From Bacillota bacterium (GTDB taxonomy: Bacteria > Bacillota > Clostridia > Tissierellales > Tissierellaceae): a stretch of DNA of 64,000 nt. The stretch lies in the NCBI GenBank assembly GCA_023388495.1, contig JAEWGC010000035.1, forward strand, positions 28,481 to 92,480, written 5' to 3'. Below, piece by piece: positions 27,952 through 38,317 of this stretch. Each line of letters begins with the position of its first letter. Positions within the stretch are counted from its first letter, which is position 1. The notes beneath the pieces were generated by a model. That model was not told the origin of the DNA. It ran no database searches and saw nothing but the letters and a program-made list of their open reading frames with translations. A program made the translations under genes and the position numbers.

Positions 27952-28854
27952 ATGAAGTTTAGAGCACATGATACTTTTTTTATAAGAAAAGGCTGGTTAT
28001 ATAAAGGAATGAAGAATGTACTAAATGATATGTATGTTTTTATGGGTACAAATGAAAATCCAATGGATGCTTTGGGTATTGGTTCAAACATGGTTAAGTC
28101 TTTGAGATATTGGCTACAGGCTGTTGGACTGACCGTTGAACCAATCTCTGGAAAAAGATTTCAAGAATTTACACCCTTTGGAAATGTCATTTATGAATAT
28201 GATAAATATATTGAAGAAATGGGGACGTTATGGTTTCTACATTATAAATTAGCAAGTAACAAAGAAGAGGCTACTGCATGGTATTACTTTTTTAACGAGT
28301 TTAAGCAAAACGAGTTTTCTCGTGATGATTTTATTACACAGCTTGATACCTATATCCGCATGAATGGGGAAGAAGAAAAGAGTAGTAGAATTTTAACGGA
28401 CGATTTTAATTGTATTGTTAATACCTATATGCCAAGAATCAAGTCTAATCCTGAAAAGGTACATCCTGAAAGCAATATTGATTGTCCTTTAGGTGAGCTT
28501 GATATGATTGATTTTGCAAATAAAAAAGCGAAAACTTATAAAAAATGTATACCCAAAATAGATGCTGTTCATCCAATAGTAGCATTAGCCGTTATTGTTG
28601 ATAATGCTGACGATACTAACGAAATCAAAATATCGTCAATACTAAATGATAAGTGTAATATTGGAAAAGTATTTAATTTGGACATTATTACATTGACAAA
28701 TATACTTAATAAGATTGAGCTAATGGGATATATAAAGGTAATTAGAACTGCAGGTTTAGATATCATAAGACTAAGTGATACTATAGAGGGTGATACACAT
28801 GCTGAAAAGTTCTTATGGTGTGTTAATGAATATTATAGGGTGATAAATGCTTAA
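27952..28854 (+). CDS. DUF4007 protein
   Basis: The 300-residue protein opens with FRAHDTFFIRKGWLYKG and has LGIGSNMVKSLRYWLQAVGL, the DUF4007 signature. The last 100 residues look like a winged-helix region. DUF4007 genes recur beside DndC-like sulfurtransferases in predicted defence loci, and the biochemical role is not known to me. It sits 25 bases after the sulfurtransferase gene and 25 before the large ATPase, with GAAGGAG as ribosome site. DNA binding is a reasonable guess from the C-terminus only. Confidence 0.87.
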   Translation: MKFRAHDTFFIRKGWLYKGMKNVLNDMYVFMGTNENPMDALGIGSNMVKSLRYWLQAVGLTVEPISGKRFQEFTPFGNVIYEYDKYIEEMGTLWFLHYKLASNKEEATAWYYFFNEFKQNEFSRDDFITQLDTYIRMNGEEEKSSRILTDDFNCIVNTYMPRIKSNPEKVHPESNIDCPLGELDMIDFANKKAKTYKKCIPKIDAVHPIVALAVIVDNADDTNEIKISSILNDKCNIGKVFNLDIITLTNILNKIELMGYIKVIRTAGLDIIRLSDTIEGDTHAEKFLWCVNEYYRVINA

Positions 28855-28879
28855 AGCTATTTAGAAACGGAGAGATAAT

Positions 28880-31800
28880 ATGTTTAATAATAAAATATGG
28901 GTAGAGAAAGGTTTTCAGACATCAATTAATATAGCCTATGATCTACATAACGAGAATAAGATAAGGAACTTTATACCCACAGCTGCTTCAATTGAGATTA
29001 TCGAAGATATACTGCTTAGTACAAGTCTAAATGCTACAACTAGATCAAGAATACTTATTGGTGCTTATGGTAGAGGAAAGTCACATATTATACTTATGAT
29101 TATGTCACTTCTTCATAAGAAAGATAGAAGTTTATTTGATTCCTTGTTAAATAAAATTAAAGAATATAACCTACAGTTATATAATTATGCTGTAAGTTAT
29201 ATAGAAAGTGATAGGAGATTATTACCAATTATTATTAGTGGTAGCAGCAATAGTTTAACTCAGTCATTTTTAGGTTCATTACAGCAATCATTAAAAAATG
29301 AAAATTTATTAAGCCTTATGCCAGAAACTAATTTCAAGTCAGCGATTGAGACTATTAAGTTATGGAAAAATTCTTATCCAGAGACATATAGGAAATTCGA
29401 AAAAATTATCGATGTAAGTGTAAATGAATTTATTATTTCATTAAGAGAATTTGATATGTTAGCATACGAAAGGTTTAACAATGTATTTCCACAACTTACA
29501 TCTGGTAGTGCTTTTAATCCATTTGCAAATGTAGATGTAGTTGAGCTTTATGAAAATATCGCTGTCAAGCTTAAGGATCATGGGTTTGATGGTATTTATA
29601 TTATATATGATGAATTTAGTAAATACTTGGAGTCAAGTATTGCTAATACAACCATAAGTGATATAAAGCTATTACAGGATCTTGCTGAAAAATGTGACCG
29701 TAGTGGAAATAACCAAATGCACCTTATGTTAATATCTCATAAGGATATTTCAAACTATATTGACAAGAACTTGCCAAAGGAAAAGGTTGATGGGTGGAGA
29801 GGCGTATCTGGAAGATTTAAGCACATCAATTTGCATAACGATTTCTCTCAGATGTATGAAATTATTTCTGCTGTAATAAAAAAAGATCAAGAATTTTGGA
29901 ATAGCTACATAGAGGATAACAAAGTAAGTTTTCATGATTTAATGGATAGTTTTATAAATAATGGATTAATCAATGAAAATGAATTAGAAATTGCTTCTAT
30001 TGTAGTAAAAGGTTGCTACCCATTACATCCTATTTCTACATTTATTCTCCCAAGATTATCTGAGAAGGTTGCCCAAAATGAAAGAACGCTATTTACATTT
30101 TTATCATCAGATGGAAGACACACATTAACTACTTTTTTAAAAAGTGTAAAAGATAAATTTCCTATTCTTACTCCTGATTATATTTATGATTATTTTGAAC
30201 CATTATTTAGAAAAGAAGTATATACAAGTGATATCTATAAAATATATAGTCTAACATCAAATGTGTTAAGAAAATTAAAGGAAAATAGTCTAGGTACTAA
30301 AGTTATAAAAACAATATCGTTAATTTATATGGTTGAGCAATTTGAAAAACTTCCACCGATACGAAATATTATTGTAGATATATTCAACAATATTGTTAAT
30401 GATATTTCAGAAATAAATGATGTATTAGAAGAACTCATAGAGAAAGACTGCATTGTATATCTAAAGCGCAGTAATGGATATTTAAAAATCAAAGAAAGTA
30501 GTGGAATAGATATCCCTACTGAAATTAATAAAATCATAGAAAAGAATAGTTCAACTATAAGTGTAAAGGAAATCTTGAATGAGTTTTCTCTTGATAGTTA
30601 TATGTACCCTACTGCATATAATGATGAAATGGAGATCACAAGATACTTTGACTTGAAATTTATTGATAGTAATGAATTCTCTACAGTGAGTGATTGGGAA
30701 AAAAAGATAGAAGGTTTAGATTCTGATGGAGTAATTTATGCTATTATTCCTCAGAAATCGACTGACATAGAAAATATAAAAAAAACAATTTCTTCTAGAG
30801 ATTATGGGCACAGGAGGATTTTATTTGTTGTACCCAAAATATTTACTGATATTGAAAAGATAGCTTATGAATATTGCGCAGTAAAATTACTTAAGAATGC
30901 TGCGGGTGATGATGAATTGCTTTGTGATGAATATGATATTTTTATTGAAGACTTAGAAGAAGTTATAAGTGGATTTATTAGAAGCTATACACGTCCAGAA
31001 ATAGGCAAAGCAGAATACTTTTATTGTGGTGAAAAAATGTCATTTAAGAGGAGAGCACAAATTTCTGCAAAGTTATCTGAAATTTGCTTTAAGCTATATC
31101 CACATACACCAGTAATAAACAATGAAATAATTAATAAAAATATAATTACAACAGCGGCATTAAATAGTCGTAATAAGTTAGTTTCAGGTTTGTTAGAGAC
31201 TCATCTTGATATTAATTTAGGGTTGAATGGGACAGGGCAAGATGTCTCATTTATGAGGAGTACTTTGATAAGAACAGGTATTTTATTAAATGAAGAAACT
31301 ATGCCACATTTAACACTATTACCTACTGATGATAAAATGAGGTCATTACTATCTGTTATACAGAACTTCTTTATTGAGGCGAGCAGTAATGAAGGGAAGA
31401 ATTTTAAAGAACTGTACGACATCCTTATTTTACCTAAGTATGGTTATGGAATTAAGAAAGGTGTTATACCAATTTATATTGCAGTAGTGCTAAATTCATT
31501 TAAAAAATATATAGTTATAAAAACTAAGAATAGTGAGGTAAATATTTCTACAGACCTTATTAATAGTATCAACGAGAATCCAGAGAATTTTATTGTATAT
31601 ATGGAAGATTGGAATGAGGAGAAAAGCCAGTATATTACATCTTTAACAGAATTATTCTCTGATTATATCATTGGACGTGAAAAAGAATATAACACATTTT
31701 CTTATGTTGTTTCAGCTATGAGTAGATGGTATATGAACTTGCCAAAATATGCAAAGGCATTAAAATCCATTTATAAGGGAAAAGATAGTAGCGGTGATGA

Positions 31801-32518
31801 TAAACTAAATAAGTCTCAATTAAGATTTATAAATAGTTTAAAATCACCAGATATAAATGCAAGGGAATATCTTTTTAATGATTTACCTAAGATATTTGGT
31901 TATGAAGATTTTAGCATAAATATTATCGATAATTTAAGAATCGCAAAAAACACATTTGATAATGCTAAGAATGAACTCATAAATCAATTAATATTTGATA
32001 CTAAGTTAATTTTTTCTAGTTCAGGTAATAGGAATGCTACGTTATCAAGTGTAATTAAAGATTACATCGAAAGCCTAAAACCACAAACCTTAATCCATTT
32101 ATACCCTAATGGTGAAGACAAAGTTTTATCATTAATGAAGACAATAAGTAATGATGATAAAATGTTTATTGAAAGGCTTGGGAAGTCAGTTACTGAATTA
32201 CGTATTGATGATTGGACAAGAGAAACAATTACAACATTCATTATTGAATTAGAAAATTTTAACAGGTCAATAAAGGAATTTGATAGAAATATAACTACTA
32301 CAAATATAAATATGGGTAGAAATTCAGGAGGGTACAAGATTTGTTTTTCAGATGAAAATGGCAATGATATTGTAAAGACTTTTAACAAGATAGAGTGTAG
32401 CAGTAGAGGTAAGCTTCTCTATAATGAGATAGCTGTTGCAATGGAAGAAATGGGACAATCAATTTCAGAAAGTGAAAAAAGACAAATCTTAATGTTATTT
32501 ATTGAAAGAATGTGTTAA
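28880..32518 (+). CDS. Large P-loop ATPase of the defence operon (BrxC/PglY-like architecture)
   Basis: The 1212-residue protein has Walker A G61-AYGRGKSH and Walker B YIIYDEFSK (D244, E245) in an N-terminal ATPase domain of about 400 residues. A very long helical region without recognised domains follows. Size, motif form and position resemble BrxC/PglY-type ATPases of BREX and related systems, but I cannot confirm homology by eye. No PglZ or BrxL-like gene is present. It is flanked by DUF4007 (25 bases upstream) and a cysteine desulfurase (12 bases downstream). A role as DNA-targeting motor or effector ATPase is inference. Confidence 0.8.
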   Translation: MFNNKIWVEKGFQTSINIAYDLHNENKIRNFIPTAASIEIIEDILLSTSLNATTRSRILIGAYGRGKSHIILMIMSLLHKKDRSLFDSLLNKIKEYNLQLYNYAVSYIESDRRLLPIIISGSSNSLTQSFLGSLQQSLKNENLLSLMPETNFKSAIETIKLWKNSYPETYRKFEKIIDVSVNEFIISLREFDMLAYERFNNVFPQLTSGSAFNPFANVDVVELYENIAVKLKDHGFDGIYIIYDEFSKYLESSIANTTISDIKLLQDLAEKCDRSGNNQMHLMLISHKDISNYIDKNLPKEKVDGWRGVSGRFKHINLHNDFSQMYEIISAVIKKDQEFWNSYIEDNKVSFHDLMDSFINNGLINENELEIASIVVKGCYPLHPISTFILPRLSEKVAQNERTLFTFLSSDGRHTLTTFLKSVKDKFPILTPDYIYDYFEPLFRKEVYTSDIYKIYSLTSNVLRKLKENSLGTKVIKTISLIYMVEQFEKLPPIRNIIVDIFNNIVNDISEINDVLEELIEKDCIVYLKRSNGYLKIKESSGIDIPTEINKIIEKNSSTISVKEILNEFSLDSYMYPTAYNDEMEITRYFDLKFIDSNEFSTVSDWEKKIEGLDSDGVIYAIIPQKSTDIENIKKTISSRDYGHRRILFVVPKIFTDIEKIAYEYCAVKLLKNAAGDDELLCDEYDIFIEDLEEVISGFIRSYTRPEIGKAEYFYCGEKMSFKRRAQISAKLSEICFKLYPHTPVINNEIINKNIITTAALNSRNKLVSGLLETHLDINLGLNGTGQDVSFMRSTLIRTGILLNEETMPHLTLLPTDDKMRSLLSVIQNFFIEASSNEGKNFKELYDILILPKYGYGIKKGVIPIYIAVVLNSFKKYIVIKTKNSEVNISTDLINSINENPENFIVYMEDWNEEKSQYITSLTELFSDYIIGREKEYNTFSYVVSAMSRWYMNLPKYAKALKSIYKGKDSSGDDKLNKSQLRFINSLKSPDINAREYLFNDLPKIFGYEDFSINIIDNLRIAKNTFDNAKNELINQLIFDTKLIFSSSGNRNATLSSVIKDYIESLKPQTLIHLYPNGEDKVLSLMKTISNDDKMFIERLGKSVTELRIDDWTRETITTFIIELENFNRSIKEFDRNITTTNINMGRNSGGYKICFSDENGNDIVKTFNKIECSSRGKLLYNEIAVAMEEMGQSISESEKRQILMLFIERMC

Positions 32519-32530
32519 GGAGGGGTTAGC

Positions 32531-33679
32531 TTGAATAGATGTGCCTATTTTAATAATGCGGCTACCACATTTCCTAAACCTGAGATAGTATATTCATTTA
32601 TGGATAATTATTATAGGCAATTGGGTACAAACAATGGAAGAGGAGGAATAAGTACAGGAAGTAAACTTATAAATGAAACTAGAAATCTTGTTGTAGAACT
32701 TCTTCATTGTCCAAATAAGAAGGTAGTATTTACACACTCAGCAACAGAGGCCATTAACATTATATTACGGGGTTTACAAATTACTGATAATTTTAATATT
32801 TATATATCACCTTTCGAACATAATGCTGTTAGTAGAGTAATTAATTATCTTGGTACAGTTTATAAATTAAATATTAGAGAACTTACTGTAGATAAGAAGA
32901 CTTTTAATTACGACTTAGAAAGAATTAAATATCAGTTTTCAGAGGAGAAGCCTAATATTGTTATTATAAGTCATGCAAGCAACGTATGTGGTGTAATAGC
33001 TCCTATAGAAGATATCTGTACTATGTCCAAGCAATATAGGGCCATAAATATTGTTGATATGTGCCAAACTGCTGGACTTATTGATACAGATGTGAGTAGC
33101 CATATATATGATTTTAATATATTTGCAGGACATAAAACTATGTATGGTCCATTTGGTATAGCTGGGTTTATTTGTAATGATAATATTCAGTTAAAGCCAC
33201 TTATATATGGTGGGACAGGAGTAGATTCAGCAAATGAAACAGTTCCAGAAACAATTCCTGAAAGGTTTGAAGTAGGAAGTCAAAATATCCTTTCTATTGC
33301 AGGATTAAATGCAGCTTTAAGGTGGATTAAAGATATAGGCGTAAAGAATATTGCTGCGAGGGAAAAAGAAAATCACAACCATTTGCTTTATTTATTGAGA
33401 AGATATGATAATATAAAGATAATGGGTGAGGGCGTAGCTGATAAATGTATAGGGGTTGTCTCATGTACTTTTGATGGATATAGCAGTGATAATATAGGGT
33501 TAATATTAAGTGAGCAGGGGGTAGAGGTTAGAACAGGATTACATTGTTCTCCTATCGCTCATAAGTTTCTAAATACTTTTCCAGAAGGAACCGTAAGGTT
33601 TAGTGTTAGTTATTTTAACACTGATAATGATTTTAATATTTTAGAGGAAGCATTAGATTATATAGAAGAAAATAGTTGA
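32531..33679 (+). CDS. Cysteine desulfurase, class V aminotransferase (DndA-like role)
   Basis: The gene starts with TTG, with AAGGAGGGG six bases before. The 382-residue enzyme begins YFNNAATTFPKPE, has the PLP lysine K202 in AGHKTMYG and the catalytic cysteine C339 in GLHCSPIA, with the group II (Csd/SufS-like) context of the cysteine. It strips sulfur from cysteine to a protein persulfide. In Dnd systems the desulfurase (DndA) loads the DndC cluster and supplies sulfur. Here it is inside the same operon as a DndC-like and a DndD-like gene, which supports the same role. General Fe-S supply to the island is the alternative. Confidence 0.92.
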   Translation: MNRCAYFNNAATTFPKPEIVYSFMDNYYRQLGTNNGRGGISTGSKLINETRNLVVELLHCPNKKVVFTHSATEAINIILRGLQITDNFNIYISPFEHNAVSRVINYLGTVYKLNIRELTVDKKTFNYDLERIKYQFSEEKPNIVIISHASNVCGVIAPIEDICTMSKQYRAINIVDMCQTAGLIDTDVSSHIYDFNIFAGHKTMYGPFGIAGFICNDNIQLKPLIYGGTGVDSANETVPETIPERFEVGSQNILSIAGLNAALRWIKDIGVKNIAAREKENHNHLLYLLRRYDNIKIMGEGVADKCIGVVSCTFDGYSSDNIGLILSEQGVEVRTGLHCSPIAHKFLNTFPEGTVRFSVSYFNTDNDFNILEEALDYIEENS

Positions 33680-33690
33680 GGAGGATTAAG

Positions 33691-33987
33691 GTGAGAGAAA
33701 ACGAATTTGAAGATTTTCTAATTGCTGATACTAATATTATTAGTAAGACAAAAGCTGTACGTTCTAGAATCAATAAGGCACGAATGATTGAACGACACTT
33801 TAGTGAATCACTTGACATAATTGTAAGTGATGATAATACGATGTATAACACCCTTATAAGAATCAAAAATGAAATGAAGGATACAAATGGCAACTTGTCT
33901 AATGCTTTAAGAAAATACTATCAGTTTGCTAATAATAAGATATTTCCAACATTAAACAGATATGAAGAAGAGGAGGAGATATCATGA
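33691..33987 (+). CDS. Small 98-residue island protein, unknown
   Basis: The start is the GTG at 33691 with GAGGAGG six bases upstream; the in-frame TTG at 33676 overlaps the desulfurase end. The product is charged and helical, with a central run of alternating basic and hydrophobic residues (about 15-45) and an acidic tail EEEEE. I recognise no family. It overlaps the helicase gene by four bases (ATGA), so it is translated with it. Its size makes it a candidate for the missing DndE function, but sequence features of DndE are not evident. Confidence 0.75.
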   Translation: MRENEFEDFLIADTNIISKTKAVRSRINKARMIERHFSESLDIIVSDDNTMYNTLIRIKNEMKDTNGNLSNALRKYYQFANNKIFPTLNRYEEEEEIS

Positions 33988-36170
33988 GTCTAAAAGATAT
34001 TGAAATAAAAAATGAATACCGTTCTCTAATTGATAATGTAGCCAAGGACTTTTATATACCCCTTTTAAAAGAAGCTATATTATATAGGAGAGCAGTTGGT
34101 TTTTTCTCATCCTCTGCATTAGTTGAAATTTCGAATGGAATTATGGGACTTATTGAAAATGGTGGGAAAATCCAACTTATAGCCTCTCCATATTTATCAG
34201 ATGATGATGTAGAAGCAATGCGTAAAGGCTATGAACTTAGAGAAAATATTATAGAAAATGCGTTATTAAGAGAATTAAAGGATGTTAACACTTCTTTTGA
34301 AAAGGACAGGCTAAGTTTCCTGGCGAATTTAATTGCAGATGGAATTCTAGATATAAAGATTGCGTTAACGGAAAGAGATGGTGAGTTAGGAATGTACCAT
34401 GAAAAGATGGGGATTATTTCTGATTTACAGGATAATAAAATAGCATTTTCTGGTTCGATGAATGAGTCAGCGACAGCTATGATGGTTAATTATGAAGCCA
34501 TAGATGTATTCTGTTCCTGGAAAGGCGATATTGAACGGGTTGCATCAAAGGAAAATGCGTTTGAATCTATATGGAACGATGTGGAACCAAATATAAAAAC
34601 AATTTATTTTCCTAATGTAAACGATGCAATTATAAGAAAATACAAAAGAGAAGGTTATAATTATGAAAGTAACAAAGAAAAATTAAATGTACCAGTAGTA
34701 AGAGAGAGTATATCAGGTTCGGTAGGAGCAGAAATCCCAGAGCATATAAAGCTACATGATTATCAAATAACTGCAATTGATAGATGGGAAGAACTTAATT
34801 ACCGTGGAATATTCGACATGGCCACAGGAACTGGTAAGACATATACAGGTCTTGGAGCAATAGCTAGATTGTCTAACGAACTTTCTCATAAGTTAGCAGT
34901 TTTTATAGTCTGCCCATATCAACATCTAGTTGAGCAATGGGTTGAAGACATAGAAGCATTTGGTATGCATCCCATCATTGGATACAGTGCTTCATCTCAG
35001 AAGAACTGGAAAAAGCTATTAGAAGGTGCTATTCTCGATCAAAAGTTGGGAGTGCGTAATAAAGAGTTTTTTTGTTTTATAAGTACAAATGCCACCTTTG
35101 CATCTGATTATGTACAAAACCAAATCAAACGTGTAAGGGGTAATGTGCTGCTTGTTGTAGATGAGGCTCATAATTTTGGTGCTACATATTTAAGTAAAAC
35201 TTTAACTGACAAATTTAAATATAGGCTTGCTTTATCAGCTACAATTAATAGGCACAATGATGAAGATGGAACTCAAAAGTTATTCAATTACTTCGGAGAT
35301 AAATGTATAGAGTACACTTTAGAGAGGGCAATTGATGAAAATAAGCTTACTAGATACAAATATTATCCAATAATTACATCACTTAATGAACTAGAACTTG
35401 AAAAATATACTCAGCTTTCATATGAAATAGGAAAATGCATCATTAAAGGTAAAAATGGGCAATCAAAACTGAGTGAGCGTGGAAAAATTCTTGCACTTGC
35501 AAGAGCAAGATTAGTAGCTGGTGCAGAAGATAAAATTATAAAACTCGAAGAATATATACAGCCATATATTAATGATAAACACATTTTGGTATATTGTGGA
35601 GCTACTACAATGCTTGCTGAAAATCAAGAGAGGTCGAGTACAGATGATGAAGATATTAGGCAAATAGATTTAGTTACAGATTTACTAGGAAATAAATTAA
35701 ATATGAAGGTCTCTCAATTTACATCAAAAGAAGATGCAAGTGAGAGAGAAATTTTAAAGAATGAGTTTGCCTTAGGAGATAACCTACAGGCTTTAATAGC
35801 TATTAAGTGCTTGGATGAGGGGGTTAATATCCCGAAGATTAAAGTCGCATTTATTTTGGCAAGTACAACTAATCCTAAAGAGTATATTCAACGCCGTGGT
35901 AGAGTGCTGAGATTAGCACAAGGTAAAGATTATGCAGTTATTTATGATTTCATTGCATTGCCGAGGCCGTTAGATATGGTTACATCCATTACTGAAATTG
36001 AGATGAACAGAGATTTATCATTGGTGAAAAACGAATTGTGTCGGGCTCAAGAATTTGCTCGTTTATCAATGAATATGGCTGAAGCAGAAAAAGTTATAAA
36101 TGATATAAAAGACGCATATTGCATAGAAGAAAGTTATATTACTTATCAGGAGGATTTTGATTATGTCTAA
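33984..36170 (+). CDS. Phospholipase D-like nuclease domain fused to a DEAH-type SF2 helicase
   Basis: The 728-residue protein begins with a PLD-like domain (about 15-210) with a HEK motif at H139 and a following SGSMNES segment, as in single-motif PLD nucleases. It continues with an SF2 helicase: a Q-like motif LHDYQ, Walker A ATGTGKT (K285), DEAH at 393-396, LSATINR, and motif VI QRRGRVLR. Such PLD-helicase fusions occur as the DNA-attacking part of several restriction systems. A cut on unmodified DNA, guided by the sulfur mark, is plausible but inferred. It is coupled at both ends to small overlapping genes. Confidence 0.88.
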   Translation: MSLKDIEIKNEYRSLIDNVAKDFYIPLLKEAILYRRAVGFFSSSALVEISNGIMGLIENGGKIQLIASPYLSDDDVEAMRKGYELRENIIENALLRELKDVNTSFEKDRLSFLANLIADGILDIKIALTERDGELGMYHEKMGIISDLQDNKIAFSGSMNESATAMMVNYEAIDVFCSWKGDIERVASKENAFESIWNDVEPNIKTIYFPNVNDAIIRKYKREGYNYESNKEKLNVPVVRESISGSVGAEIPEHIKLHDYQITAIDRWEELNYRGIFDMATGTGKTYTGLGAIARLSNELSHKLAVFIVCPYQHLVEQWVEDIEAFGMHPIIGYSASSQKNWKKLLEGAILDQKLGVRNKEFFCFISTNATFASDYVQNQIKRVRGNVLLVVDEAHNFGATYLSKTLTDKFKYRLALSATINRHNDEDGTQKLFNYFGDKCIEYTLERAIDENKLTRYKYYPIITSLNELELEKYTQLSYEIGKCIIKGKNGQSKLSERGKILALARARLVAGAEDKIIKLEEYIQPYINDKHILVYCGATTMLAENQERSSTDDEDIRQIDLVTDLLGNKLNMKVSQFTSKEDASEREILKNEFALGDNLQALIAIKCLDEGVNIPKIKVAFILASTTNPKEYIQRRGRVLRLAQGKDYAVIYDFIALPRPLDMVTSITEIEMNRDLSLVKNELCRAQEFARLSMNMAEAEKVINDIKDAYCIEESYITYQEDFDYV

Positions 36171-36342
36171 TAAGAATATAGAAATAGTAAATGAAATAGA
36201 AGTTGATACACAAAAGGCACAAAGGATGTTGACAAAGATAATATTAAGGGAAAAGACTAATATAAAAACAAAGCAGTATAACGACCTTCAGATGGTAAAT
36301 CAAATTAAGAAGATGATAGAGGAGGAAGCTGAATGCTATTAA
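36163..36342 (+). CDS. Small 59-residue island protein, unknown
   Basis: The ATG at 36163 lies inside the end of the helicase gene (AGGAGG nine bases before), and the 3' end overlaps the DndD-like gene by ten bases. The product is helical, with basic and acidic halves, and ends EEEAECY. No family is recognised. The double overlap shows it is a real, co-translated gene. It could be a small DNA-binding or adaptor subunit between helicase and SMC ATPase. Confidence 0.7.
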   Translation: MSNKNIEIVNEIEVDTQKAQRMLTKIILREKTNIKTKQYNDLQMVNQIKKMIEEEAECY

Positions 36343-38312
36343 AATCTATAAAATTAAAGGATTTTCGTCAGTTTAAAGGTGAACAACCTCCTATTGAATT
36401 TTCAACCGATTTACAGAAAAATGTAACTGTTATTATGGGTGAAAATGGTTCTGGAAAAACAACCCTAGCACAAGCCTTTACTTGGTGCTTATATGGTGAT
36501 ACAGACTTTGAAGATAAGTCCATGCTATGTAAGGCAACGGCACAGTCCATGCTTCCAGGAAGTGAGGAAACGGTCAGGGTTGAATTAGCATTAGTACATA
36601 ATAATATAGACTATACTATTATTCGAGAACAGCGTTATTCAAAAGATAATAAAGGTAGCTTTAAAAGGCCAAGTAATCCGATACTAAAAATTGCTTTTAA
36701 AAACAAAGATGGTCAGCAGGAATTTGTAAGAGATTTAGAAACTGATATAAGGATGAAGGAAATATTACCAAAAGAACTTTCAAAATATTTTTTCTTTGAT
36801 GGTGAGCGAATTGGTAATATGAGTAAGGAAATTCGTAGAGGTAAGAGTAATGAATTTGCACAAGCAGTAAGAGGATTATTGGGATTAAGTGCTTTCACCG
36901 CAGCACTAGATCATTTTAAAAAGGTAACACGTAGTTATAATGAAAGCTATGATTCTAAGAGTAATATTAAGATTGAACAGTATACAAAAGAAATTGATGA
37001 ATTTGAGGCACAAATAGAGAAAATTGAACAACGATTAATTGAAATTAGCAATGAAGAAGTTTTAGCAACAGAAAAATGTATGGAGTTATCAGAGAGAATT
37101 AAAGAAAATGCTGATTCGGAAATATTGGCTAAAGAAAAGGAAAAGTTAAAGCAAAAGATGGAAGGCTTGAAGCAGGTAAGAAAGGAAAGTATAAGATCAT
37201 TATTAAATATTTTCAATAATAAAAGTCCAGGATATCTTGCACAAAAACTTATGAGAGATTCATTACAAAGTTTAGCTGAGGCAGATAAACTTGACAAAGG
37301 GATACCAGATGTTCATGCAAGAACAATTGAATTTTTAATCAAAAGAGGTTTTTGTCTTTGTGGCAACGCTATCAAGGTTGGCAATGATGCCTATAAAGAG
37401 TTAAATAAGGTTTTAGACTATATACCTCCTCAATCTATTGGTTCTCTCATAGGGCAGTTTGTCCGTGAATGTGAGCTAAAGACAAAATCTGTAGATACAT
37501 TTTATGAACATTTTTCAGAAAAATATAGTGTTGTACGGGATTTTGAAAATAATTATGCTGAAATGCAGGATGAGGTAAGTAAAATAGAAGACAAAATAAA
37601 AGGTATGCCTAACATAGGGGAACTGCAAAAAGAATTAATGCGTTATGAACAACTTCGTGGAAGGATTAAAGATGAACGTGATGAATTAAATCAGCGAAAG
37701 GGAGGATTAGAAACAAGTAGAGATAGAAAGGATAGGGAACGTCAAGAGCTAACATTGAAGGATGAAAATAATCGAAGGATTGAAGTGTACAAGGCATATG
37801 TACAATATATGTTTGATTCGCTTAATCAGCTTTATAAAGAAAAAGAGACTGAAACGAGGATAGACCTTGAAAAGAATGTAAATGAAATCTTTAGGAATAT
37901 CTATAATGGTGGATTTTCTTTAGCTATTGATGAAAAATATAACATTGGAATTATCGTTAATGATTTTGAAGGATTTAATAATGATGTTGAAACATCCACA
38001 GCTCAAAGTATCTCAATAATCTTTGCTTTTATCGCAGGAGTTATAAAAATGGCTCGCCAGAGCAGAAACCCTGAGAACGAAATGTTGATATCAGAGCCAT
38101 ATCCACTTGTTATGGATGCACCACTATCAGCCTTTGATAAAACTAGAATAAAGACTGTTTGTGATGCTTTACCACAGGTTGCTGAGCAAGTAATTATATT
38201 TATTAAGGATACTGATGGTGAAATTGCGGAAGAAAATATGGGAAGTAAAGTTGGCAAGAGATATTCTTTTGATAAGAAAAGCGAATTTGAAACTTACTTA
38301 ATTTCGAGGTGA
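36333..38312 (+). CDS. DndD-like SMC/Rad50-family ATPase
   Basis: The 659 residues match DndD in length. Walker A GENGSGKTT spans residues 36-44. The FFFDGERIG segment, typical of DndD, lies near 150. Two coiled-coil arms flank a hook-like C341-x-C343 motif, and the C-terminal half has VMDAPLSAFDKTR (Walker B region, about 592). DndD hydrolyses ATP and is thought to provide DNA nicking or opening for sulfur insertion. Here it lies downstream of the helicase rather than beside dndC. RecF/RecN-like repair ATPase is the alternative, but context favours DndD. Confidence 0.87.
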   Translation: MLLKSIKLKDFRQFKGEQPPIEFSTDLQKNVTVIMGENGSGKTTLAQAFTWCLYGDTDFEDKSMLCKATAQSMLPGSEETVRVELALVHNNIDYTIIREQRYSKDNKGSFKRPSNPILKIAFKNKDGQQEFVRDLETDIRMKEILPKELSKYFFFDGERIGNMSKEIRRGKSNEFAQAVRGLLGLSAFTAALDHFKKVTRSYNESYDSKSNIKIEQYTKEIDEFEAQIEKIEQRLIEISNEEVLATEKCMELSERIKENADSEILAKEKEKLKQKMEGLKQVRKESIRSLLNIFNNKSPGYLAQKLMRDSLQSLAEADKLDKGIPDVHARTIEFLIKRGFCLCGNAIKVGNDAYKELNKVLDYIPPQSIGSLIGQFVRECELKTKSVDTFYEHFSEKYSVVRDFENNYAEMQDEVSKIEDKIKGMPNIGELQKELMRYEQLRGRIKDERDELNQRKGGLETSRDRKDRERQELTLKDENNRRIEVYKAYVQYMFDSLNQLYKEKETETRIDLEKNVNEIFRNIYNGGFSLAIDEKYNIGIIVNDFEGFNNDVETSTAQSISIIFAFIAGVIKMARQSRNPENEMLISEPYPLVMDAPLSAFDKTRIKTVCDALPQVAEQVIIFIKDTDGEIAEENMGSKVGKRYSFDKKSEFETYLISR

Positions 38313-38317
38313 TTAAT

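Noticed and set aside
28880..38312. Canonical BREX or DISARM system
   Set aside because: No PglZ, BrxL, BrxX methyltransferase, DrmA/B/C or other methyltransferase is encoded; only the large ATPase resembles a BREX part.
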